A stretch of 36,371 bases of DNA from contig CAYGLF010000013.1 in assembly GCA_964350945.1 (NCBI GenBank), positions 1 through 36,371 of the forward strand, written 5' to 3'. The notes under the pieces were generated by a model. The model was not told the origin of the DNA and made no database searches. It saw nothing but the letters and a program-made list of their open reading frames with translations. This document shows positions 23,055 through 30,592 of the stretch, piece after piece; within the stretch, counting starts at the first letter, position 1; each line of letters opens with the position of its first letter. A program made the position numbers and the translations under genes. Source of the DNA: CAYGLF01 sp964350945 (GTDB lineage: Bacteria > Chlamydiota > Chlamydiia > Chlamydiales > JAAZZY01).

Positions 23055-24712
23055 TCTCTTCCTCCTATTTTTTTGTAAAGAGCCACTGCCTGTTTTTGGC
23101 TCTCTTCAAATACAAAAGAACCTTGCTTAGAAAATATTTGCTCTTGTAATTGCGCCATAAATTGCTGCACTTCTTTTTCAAAAGAGGAGGCATTCAGCTC
23201 CTTTAAACGTAGGTGCAGCGCTTTTTCAAGCAACAAAAAATATCGCTCCGGGGCCGTTTTATTTGCAAAAGCTCCTTGCAATAGAAAATGGCTTTTAGAA
23301 GTTTTTTTTCGTAATTGCCATCCTTTTTTAACCAAGATTTGAAGGGCGAATAAAATAACTAACACAAAAGCTATGATTTTGTAATTCCATCGAGATGAGC
23401 TACTCTTAATATTGTCCAGGCGATCAACCATTTGATTTCCCCGTATTTCAATAGTTGCTGGTTTAGTCTCTTCACTCCACTTTGAGTACGATTCTAAGGC
23501 TGTCTTTTCCTCTTCTTTGGCAGGGCCCATGATAGGAGCAATAGATTGGGGGTGAGAACTACTGGGGAGAACAGTTAGTGGTAGTGGTTGACTCTCTAGG
23601 GTTAAGTAAGAATTGGTCTGAGGATCAAAAGATGAAAACTCAATAGGAGGGATTTCTATCAGATCTGCTTTCATAGGACGGAGCTCAAAGACAAAGGTTT
23701 TACCAAAATCTCCAGTTGAAGAACTCAGGGGCAGATCGTTAAAACGAAACTGATCTTTAAAACCTTCTTGCATAGAAATTTTTGGCAGGCGCAATGAACC
23801 ACTTGAAGCACTTCCTTGCAAATGGATTTTAAGCTTGAGTTTGTCGCCTACACAAACTTGATTACTTCCCTCTAAACTAACCTCCATAGAAATAGGTCCG
23901 ATGGCACCATTAAAAGAGGCGGGCTTATTTTGAAGTGGAAAGTCGTGTACTTTAAAATGTGTTTTTTCAGTTTCTGCACGGCAGGTCGTTTTTTGGTAAA
24001 TGCGTTGCCCAAAGACACCTGGAGAGAAAAAACGCACCTCTACAAAAGAAGGTTCTATTTCAAATTCTCCGACCTCTTTCGCCTCATATTGTTGCATGCA
24101 TTCTGTGACATACTGTTGACCATTAAAATAATCGCGCGATTGCATCGTCCCCTTTTTTTGACAACCTTTGAGGTCAAGGAGGGGGAGGTGGCTATAAAAA
24201 ATATGGAGAGGCTTGGGAGACTTAAGCTGGTAAGAGACCTTAAATTGCTGACCTGGGTACAGTTTTTTAGGAGAGTTTATAAATGCCGAGAGGCTCAGAT
24301 TATTATGAGTTAGGACTTTATTGACTGTATAGTAAGTAGGCTGTGATTCATACCTCTTTCCTCCAACATTGACACTTACAGAGTCTAAAAGATGCTGACC
24401 TGCTTCTTTGCCCTCTATCTCAAAAAAGTAACAGCTAATCTGTTTTTCTGTAGCGTATCGTTTGTTATTGACCGTTTCTGTAAAAGATTGTGTGGCTTCG
24501 CTATAAAGCTGTACCTGCAAAGGCTCCCCTTTTGTAGAAACACTGTTAAGATCTACTCGTTGATCTGAAGGGCGGTCAATAATCAGCTTGGCAATCATCG
24601 GTCTCCCTTCAATTGCCATCTCTTCTTGCACTTCTACATGCACAGAAACAGCTTGTGATGCACTTAGATTTGCTATCAAAAGCACACACAATAAACCTAT
24701 CCACTTTACCAT
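23051..24712 (-). CDS. batD: BatD-like aerotolerance protein
   Basis: The 553 residues begin with a signal peptide (KWIGLLCVLLIANLSASQA), continue as a large beta-rich periplasmic region with BatD-type elements (VNVGGKRYESQPTYYTV, KLYPGQQFKVSYQL, VCVGDKLKLKIHLQG, FVFELRPMKADLIEIPPIEFSSFDP), and have one transmembrane helix near residues 440-460 (IIAFVLVILFALQIL) with a cytosolic tail. BatD (oxygen tolerance family) is a membrane-anchored partner of the VWA proteins BatA and BatB. Its ATG overlaps the end of batC, and its stop overlaps the batE start. The identification rests on architecture and operon. Confidence 0.88.
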   Translation of the reverse strand: MVKWIGLLCVLLIANLSASQAVSVHVEVQEEMAIEGRPMIAKLIIDRPSDQRVDLNSVSTKGEPLQVQLYSEATQSFTETVNNKRYATEKQISCYFFEIEGKEAGQHLLDSVSVNVGGKRYESQPTYYTVNKVLTHNNLSLSAFINSPKKLYPGQQFKVSYQLKSPKPLHIFYSHLPLLDLKGCQKKGTMQSRDYFNGQQYVTECMQQYEAKEVGEFEIEPSFVEVRFFSPGVFGQRIYQKTTCRAETEKTHFKVHDFPLQNKPASFNGAIGPISMEVSLEGSNQVCVGDKLKLKIHLQGSASSGSLRLPKISMQEGFKDQFRFNDLPLSSSTGDFGKTFVFELRPMKADLIEIPPIEFSSFDPQTNSYLTLESQPLPLTVLPSSSHPQSIAPIMGPAKEEEKTALESYSKWSEETKPATIEIRGNQMVDRLDNIKSSSSRWNYKIIAFVLVILFALQILVKKGWQLRKKTSKSHFLLQGAFANKTAPERYFLLLEKALHLRLKELNASSFEKEVQQFMAQLQEQIFSKQGSFVFEESQKQAVALYKKIGGRE

Positions 24713-27090
24713 GGCTTTAATCCCTCTTTTGCTGGCATTTGTTTTTGTGGCAAAATCTGATCGTCTTGCTGCATTTCACTCAGCTGCTCTAAAATACCAT
24801 AGATAGCTGGCTCTTGCTCGTTCTCACCTTGAGAATCTCCTGAAGTATCTGCCAAATCTTCATTGGATGCTTCTAAAGAGCCCTGCTCATTATTTTCAGA
24901 TTCTTCAGATGAATTTTCAGCGCTCATCCCTTTTTGACTCGATTCTAAAGACTCTCCATCTTGATCTTTTTGACCTTGATTTTCACCTCCTTCTAGCGCG
25001 CGCCGCCAATATTCGAGTGCTTGACATTGATCAGCTTGTACTAAATCCCAGGCAATGACCGAGCTCTCTAATCTCTTTTGTGCAGATAAAGCAGCCCTTA
25101 ATCCTAAGCGAAAATTTTCTAAAAGCGAATCGTTCGCACCTCCTGAGGACTCGGGTTGTTGTGCGCACTCACGATGGTAGGTCATCTCAAAATTTTCAAC
25201 TGTCTTAATAGGCTCTCTTTGGCTCTGTTTCACCCATTTAAAAAACGATTCTTTTTGTGTCGTTTGGGTCTCATGACTATTCAGATACAATCGACCGACC
25301 TCTAGGGCATGCTCCTCTTCTCTAATTGCTTCTGAAAGTTGTTTTGAAGAAGGGATCACCGTTTTTTGGAGGTTGCGTTTAAGCCTTTGAGCCCCCAATA
25401 GCCCTTTGTTGAGGAACATATTTTTAAGCTCTAAGCTTTGCGCTACTTGATAGTTTTCTAACCCCTCTAATTGCCCCTCCAACTCCTGAAAAACCATCTC
25501 TTGAGCTGGTTTCTGCTCCGGTGGTGGGGAGGCTTTCTGCTCTAGAGATTGTAGCTTTTTAACGTCATTAACAAGGATTGAGGCCAGTTGATCTACACCC
25601 TCTTTCTTTTGGGTGGCACTTTGATAGCTTTTAATCAAAGGATCCATCTGATCACTGATAAATTCAGAGTAATACAAATGGAGCAGATATTTCTCTAAAT
25701 ACTGACTGCAGCTATAGGCTCTATTGAACTCAATTTCATGGCAGCCTTTTTTAATGAGGCTACAGGCTTCTTCTAAACGTTTTTGATCTTGCGAAAGAGA
25801 CCGCTCAATCTGCGTATATTTTAAAGCTGCTAAAAGCTTCCACTTAGCTGAAGATAAAGAAGCAGGCAAATCTTTTAATAAATGTTTATAAATAGCAAGA
25901 ACGCTCTCAAACGGCTCTGAAAAAGTCTGCATATAAAGCGAATAAATTTCTTGTGGATGACTGTTAGCTTTCAGGTTAGCTAGCACTTCTTCTTTTAAGA
26001 GGCATGCAATTTGCGCAAAAAGGGTTTTCTCTGTCTCTAAATTCTTTTGGCATGCTTGAATTTCCTGCTGCAGTAAAGAGCTTGCCTCTTGAACACACTC
26101 CTCTATTTCCACTTCTAGAGAGGAGGCCCAAGCGGGCTGGGAGATCTCTAATTTTCTCTCAGAAACTCTCTGGAAATTTTCTAAAAGGCTTAAAATAGGA
26201 TTTTTGTGATCCATGAGATCTGAGAAAAGAGTCAAAGAGCGTTTCGCTCGCGCTAATTGCAAGCGTCCTGGCCACAGTTTCCCTTCTTTAAAATAATCCA
26301 TGGCCTTTAACCAGGCAGAGCTACTTTGGTAAAGGCATGGGAAAAGCACCTCTTTATTCTCTCCATCTGTTTTCTCCCATGCATCCTCTAGTTTTTTGAA
26401 GATAGGCAACTTGTATTTGGTTCGGATAAAAAACTGGTCTAAAAAAGAGCGCTCTAAACTATCTGGAAGCTCTTTAGCCCCTAGAGCCTCCAATTTATCT
26501 TTTTCTTGGCTGATATATACCTCTAAATGTTGCAGTGCCGATCCAAGGGTGAAACCAGCTAACTCGCTCCTCTCTTTTTGAAGTGCCCACTGCGCCTGCA
26601 AAACTTTTAAAGCTTTTTTAAAACTTAATAAATCGTATTTGCCCGCCGATTTATCGACGGCTTTTTCAAATTCCTCAAGACTGCTTTGAGCAGATTGCAG
26701 CTGCTTACTAACAAGTTCTAGGAAATTAGGACCCTCTTGCTCCATTAAAGTAGAAGCATTTTGAAGAAGGGATAAAATCAGGTTACAGCAGCTTTTCTCA
26801 TAAAGATATTTGGGAAGACGCGCTTGGTTACTTAGCACCTTTTGCAGCAAGTCAATCGCTGGATCCAGCTGCTGATTTTCAAGGTAGCTGGTCGCTAGAT
26901 TAAAACGAACAATATCTTGTTCAATGCCCACGGGTGCTTGTTCTAGCGCTTCGAGGTAATACTTAATTGCCTCCGAATACTCTTGCGCTTGATGAGATAA
27001 TTTTCCCTTTTCAAAAAGAGTCTGAAAATTATCTGAAGCTAAAAATGAAGCTACAGACCACAAGATTACTAGAAGATATTTGGAATTCAT
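24706..27090 (-). CDS. batC: BatC-like TPR protein, unusually long
   Basis: The 794 residues start with a signal peptide (KYLLVILWSVASFLA), then TPR repeats (AQEYSEAIKYYLEALEQAP, VRFNLATSYLENQQLDPAIDLLQKVL), a long helical, Gln/Glu-rich middle of about 600 residues, an acidic tail (ENSSEESENNEQG), and a final LEQLSEMQQDDQ...KPW that resembles the BatC C-terminus ending in a Trp. Known BatC proteins are much shorter (roughly 150-300), so the middle is an expansion. I use the ATG at 27090: it overlaps the batB stop (ATGA) and has a perfect AAGGAGGTGA upstream. The frame stays open to 27171, but that ATG lies within batB. Confidence 0.75.
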   Translation of the reverse strand: MNSKYLLVILWSVASFLASDNFQTLFEKGKLSHQAQEYSEAIKYYLEALEQAPVGIEQDIVRFNLATSYLENQQLDPAIDLLQKVLSNQARLPKYLYEKSCCNLILSLLQNASTLMEQEGPNFLELVSKQLQSAQSSLEEFEKAVDKSAGKYDLLSFKKALKVLQAQWALQKERSELAGFTLGSALQHLEVYISQEKDKLEALGAKELPDSLERSFLDQFFIRTKYKLPIFKKLEDAWEKTDGENKEVLFPCLYQSSSAWLKAMDYFKEGKLWPGRLQLARAKRSLTLFSDLMDHKNPILSLLENFQRVSERKLEISQPAWASSLEVEIEECVQEASSLLQQEIQACQKNLETEKTLFAQIACLLKEEVLANLKANSHPQEIYSLYMQTFSEPFESVLAIYKHLLKDLPASLSSAKWKLLAALKYTQIERSLSQDQKRLEEACSLIKKGCHEIEFNRAYSCSQYLEKYLLHLYYSEFISDQMDPLIKSYQSATQKKEGVDQLASILVNDVKKLQSLEQKASPPPEQKPAQEMVFQELEGQLEGLENYQVAQSLELKNMFLNKGLLGAQRLKRNLQKTVIPSSKQLSEAIREEEHALEVGRLYLNSHETQTTQKESFFKWVKQSQREPIKTVENFEMTYHRECAQQPESSGGANDSLLENFRLGLRAALSAQKRLESSVIAWDLVQADQCQALEYWRRALEGGENQGQKDQDGESLESSQKGMSAENSSEESENNEQGSLEASNEDLADTSGDSQGENEQEPAIYGILEQLSEMQQDDQILPQKQMPAKEGLKPW

Positions 27091-28238
27091 AAACTCACCT
27101 CCTTCTTTACGGGCAAGTAGGGAAAAACCATTTCCAAAGCAAGCAGTATCAGAGCAATAGCCAGTGGCCATTGATAGTACCTTTGGATATTTTTATCTCC
27201 TGATTGAGGTTGAGCACGCTTAAGCTGCATCGAAATCGATTCATCTTGTTCAATATAACTATTTTCAGCTTGGACCACTTTAAAAATATGGTCAGCAATA
27301 GAGACAGCGGAATAGTCGTTGGCAAAAAAGTATTGGCCGCGCCCTCTTTGGCTTAGCTCTGATAACAGCTTGCTATCTAGTGAAGAAATAACAGATTTCC
27401 CTTCAAATTCGACACCCGGAATCACCTGCCCTTCTTCCTGCCCAAGCCCTATGCTAAATAACCGCACATTCTGCTCTTCAAAAGACTGGAGTTTTTCCAA
27501 AAGAACTTCCAGCTGCTGGCTGCGCATCGGCTCTTGTAGCGATGACAAATAAGTATCTCCTCCATCTGTGAGTAAGACAACAACTTTTTGTTTTTTGGGG
27601 GAATGGACAAGGTGCTTGTTGATCACACTTTCTAGGGACTCAAAAAGATCTGTGCCCGCAACCTCTCCATAGTTTAAATGCACATCCTGCAACATCAAGC
27701 GTGTAAACAAATAATCGAGAGTTAATGGGACAATGGGGGTTAGAGCTGAAGTAAACGAGTAAAGCGCTACATTTTGCCCGTCCAACTTTTGAATCATCTC
27801 GTCTATAATTTCTTTGGCGACTTCAAGGCGCGTATTTTTTTGGCGTGTATCTTTAACACTCATCGAAGCAGAAGTGTCTAACATAAAAATAAGATCGCAG
27901 CTGCGTCTTTTAACTTTTGCAATTTCAGGCTCTTTTGTTTTTACAAAATCATCGATGTTTTGATCCAATTGCTTTTCCACCGTTAATAAACGATTAATTT
28001 GCCGTTCGGGTTGCATCAGAGCTAAAGTTGCAAAAAAACAAACCCCTACTAAAAGAATCCAACGCAAAAGTGTCCTTTTTTCTAAAAACAGCAGCGTCGA
28101 CAGAGAGTCCGCGTGTGCAAAACGCTTCAAAGACTGCCTCCTTGTCTTTGAAGAAAACACCAAAAGAGCTGTCATCAAAGCACACAAAATAAAAAAATAA
28201 GAGGCACTGTAGTTGGCAAAATAGATCTGAAAAAACAT
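27087..28238 (-). CDS. batB: BatB-like VWA-domain membrane protein
   Basis: The 383 residues have two N-terminal hydrophobic segments (about 10-30 and 60-75), a von Willebrand factor A domain with the metal-ion site DTSASMS (Asp121, Ser123, Ser125) and LLTDGGD, and a C-terminal transmembrane helix (WPLAIALILLALEMVFPYL). It is a predicted inner-membrane protein with the VWA domain outside the cytoplasm or facing partners. Bat VWA proteins are linked to aerotolerance and envelope stress, but the mechanism is not settled. Its start abuts the batA stop (TAGATG), and its stop overlaps the batC start. Confidence 0.9.
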   Translation of the reverse strand: MFFQIYFANYSASYFFILCALMTALLVFSSKTRRQSLKRFAHADSLSTLLFLEKRTLLRWILLVGVCFFATLALMQPERQINRLLTVEKQLDQNIDDFVKTKEPEIAKVKRRSCDLIFMLDTSASMSVKDTRQKNTRLEVAKEIIDEMIQKLDGQNVALYSFTSALTPIVPLTLDYLFTRLMLQDVHLNYGEVAGTDLFESLESVINKHLVHSPKKQKVVVLLTDGGDTYLSSLQEPMRSQQLEVLLEKLQSFEEQNVRLFSIGLGQEEGQVIPGVEFEGKSVISSLDSKLLSELSQRGRGQYFFANDYSAVSIADHIFKVVQAENSYIEQDESISMQLKRAQPQSGDKNIQRYYQWPLAIALILLALEMVFPYLPVKKEVSL

Positions 28239-29435
28239 CTAAGGCACCCTCTTTAAAATGGTATTTTCTAAAAATAACGAAATAAAGAGAATCCAAAGGC
28301 CAGCTAGTATCAGCATAGGGGAAAAGAAAAACTTTTGACCTGGCTGATGATTAGACCGGTTCTCTTCAATGCGCACACGATGCTTTTGCGTGCTGGAATG
28401 GCTCGCGCGCTCCATCTGATCTATCGCTTGATAAATGCGATGCAAAGCCTGTGCATCAGTCGCTAAGAAAAACTGTCCTCCAGTAAGCTCTGCCGCTCGC
28501 TTTTGAACAGCTTGCTCCTTTTGGTGCTCCTGGTATCCCATACCAGGTTCAATATTAATGATATATAAACGTATTCCTTTTTCCTTAGCGAATAAAGCCG
28601 CATCTTCGATGCCGATACTGCGCAATGGATGCGAGCTATCTTCATTAGCGGGACATTGAAAACCGTCAGTTACCAAAACCATGGCGGTACTTTTAATCTG
28701 ATAAGCAGGTTGATCACTACCCGTCATTTTTTTAGAAAAATGCTCCGTAGCTGCAATGATATGCGCTGTTTTATAAATTGCATATCCAATGGCTGTTCCC
28801 TCTTCACGGGCATCTTGAACAATTTGAAAATTATCAAGCGTCTCTAACACTTGATGATAATCCAAGGTAAGTGGAACCATCACTTTAGGCACCCTCGCAA
28901 AACCAACGAGCCCCATCAAATCGTCTGAACGACCACTTAATCCTAAAGATTCATTACCTTTGATAAATTGCGAAGTGAAAAATTTCAGTGCATCTAAACG
29001 CGTTAAGTTTTGTTTTTGGCGACTCCCCAGCTGCAATTGAACAGTTCGACTCATGGAGCCTGATTGATCTAAAACAAAGTAAAGTGCCAATCCTTCTGTT
29101 GGAATACGCATCTGTTCAAACTGAGGCTTCCCTTTTTTCTTCGGCTTATTTTCTGCTAAATTTTTATCTGCTTGCTTAAAGGGGATTTTCAAAGAAGGAT
29201 TACAAAGAGCAATTAAAAATAAGGCAAACGCAATTTTTTTGAGGTGGTTGGGAAAAGAAGCCCATATAACGCGCCAGGTTTTTTGTATTCCAGCCATCTC
29301 TTGAAGGTCGGAGTACAGCACACTTGGAGTATGTTGATTGTGACGAGTACAACGATAGACTATGACAGTCACCGCAAGGATACCTAGACCCCAAAAAAGA
29401 CCTCCTTGGCTCCACTGAAAACTTGCTGTATCCAT
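28239..29435 (-). CDS. batA: BatA-like VWA-domain membrane protein
   Basis: The 398 residues have the same plan as BatB: N-terminal membrane segments (about 13-27 and 66-82), a VWA domain with metal-ion site DQSGSMS (Asp123, Ser125, Ser127) and LVTDGFQ, and a C-terminal helix (MLILAGLWILFISLFL). It heads the five-gene bat operon on the minus strand. BatA and BatB form complexes in the species studied. The upstream MoxR ATPase and DUF58 genes that usually precede batA are not found here; a sulfotransferase gene lies 106 bases upstream on the same strand. Confidence 0.9.
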   Translation of the reverse strand: MDTASFQWSQGGLFWGLGILAVTVIVYRCTRHNQHTPSVLYSDLQEMAGIQKTWRVIWASFPNHLKKIAFALFLIALCNPSLKIPFKQADKNLAENKPKKKGKPQFEQMRIPTEGLALYFVLDQSGSMSRTVQLQLGSRQKQNLTRLDALKFFTSQFIKGNESLGLSGRSDDLMGLVGFARVPKVMVPLTLDYHQVLETLDNFQIVQDAREEGTAIGYAIYKTAHIIAATEHFSKKMTGSDQPAYQIKSTAMVLVTDGFQCPANEDSSHPLRSIGIEDAALFAKEKGIRLYIINIEPGMGYQEHQKEQAVQKRAAELTGGQFFLATDAQALHRIYQAIDQMERASHSSTQKHRVRIEENRSNHQPGQKFFFSPMLILAGLWILFISLFLENTILKRVP

Positions 29436-29541
29436 CCTTAAATTTTGGCTGCTCTAATTAAAAAATTTGGTTTTTTTAAATTAAAGTTTCGCTACGAATA
29501 ATGCAAGAATAAGATCACAAAGGCCATCTAGTTTTTTTCGA

Positions 29542-30378
29542 TTAATAACCAAGCCCTTTTTCGACAGACTGAAGGCGTATGTTGTAGTGCTCAAGATTCT
29601 TTTCCGAGAAATAGTCTTTCCACTTACCCACTTTTTTTTGGTTGATGTAAGTCAAAGTGCCACCTGGGATATTATTAATCAGCTGATCGATCTTTTTAGA
29701 GGTTACTTGGGCTCCTGTAAACTCACACAACTTGGTAAACGCCTCAATTTGTTTTTCGCGGCATGACCCCCCATACTCTGGGCCAACTAAATCTTCAAAC
29801 TTCAAAAAAAGCATATTGGGAAGAGCCAGCTCCATTAGCTTTTGAGCAACCAGATAATTCCCAATAAACCAAGGGGCAGTTATAAAAGGCTTTAGTTTAA
29901 CAGCGCTTCCTCCAGCAAGAAGCTGGTCAACTTTTTCCTCCATGGTCGCTTTTTCCCAATCCTCATCTAAAGGCGAAGTTCCCCTTTCCATATTTTTGTC
30001 AATCCACTGGATATAGGAGATTAAAAAATCTTTGGGGTCGCGCACGGTGACAATATATTTTTCTTTGAGGTCAAATGCTGCTTTTAAATTTTCTGGATTT
30101 AAGAAACCATAAGGTAAGACATCGGCATACTGGCAAATGTGTGGGGCATAAGATAAACCTTGGGAGCGAAACTTGTAGCTAACTCCCATCATTCCTAATA
30201 TCTTAATGAGTAAATGGGTCCCACTTTTAGGGGTTGTGGCTACATTCACACAGTCTCCAGCACTACCAGGCTGCAGTTCAATAAACATCTGTGGTTTTTT
30301 TAAAACGCATTCTGGCTTTTCACGCACACTAGGAGGAAAGCGAAAACATTGTGTTTGATAGCCTGTATCGATTTCCAT
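29542..30378 (-). CDS. Sulfotransferase-domain protein
   Basis: The 278 residues match PAPS-dependent sulfotransferases of the eukaryotic cytosolic type: the 5'-phosphosulfate loop TPKSGTHLL (Lys51, Ser52, Gly53, Thr54), the 3'-phosphate motif TVRDPKDFLIS (Arg113, Ser121), MLFLKFEDL, and a C-terminal KVGKWKDYFSEKN like the family's GxxGxWK. It should transfer sulfate from PAPS to an unknown small molecule or sugar. No signal peptide or membrane helix is visible. It is divergent from an autotransporter gene and upstream of the bat operon. PAPS would need to come from the cell or the host. The family call is firm; the acceptor is unknown. Confidence 0.85.
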   Translation of the reverse strand: MEIDTGYQTQCFRFPPSVREKPECVLKKPQMFIELQPGSAGDCVNVATTPKSGTHLLIKILGMMGVSYKFRSQGLSYAPHICQYADVLPYGFLNPENLKAAFDLKEKYIVTVRDPKDFLISYIQWIDKNMERGTSPLDEDWEKATMEEKVDQLLAGGSAVKLKPFITAPWFIGNYLVAQKLMELALPNMLFLKFEDLVGPEYGGSCREKQIEAFTKLCEFTGAQVTSKKIDQLINNIPGGTLTYINQKKVGKWKDYFSEKNLEHYNIRLQSVEKGLGY

Positions 30379-30549
30379 AAAGCAGCCGTTGATGTTTTTT
30401 TTGAGGCGATGTTACTACTAAAAATGATTTTAAATCACCCAAATAGATTAGTTTCTGTGTGCCCACTTGAACACCTTTGGCACTTATCTAAATTTGAAAC
30501 AGATATCTTAAGTTGACTTTTTTAAGATTAAACACAAAACTTAAAAATT

Positions 30550-30573
30550 ATTTTAAAAATCATTTTAAAAATC
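30550..30573 (+). repeat. Tandem 12-base repeat upstream of the first autotransporter gene
   Basis: ATTTTAAAAATC occurs twice in direct succession (30550-30561, 30562-30573), flanked by partial copies, between the sulfotransferase and the autotransporter ATG at 30593. Copy number changes could alter the leader of the gene; this is inference. Confidence 0.6.
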
Positions 30574-30592
30574 ATTTTTGGACCCACCCACT

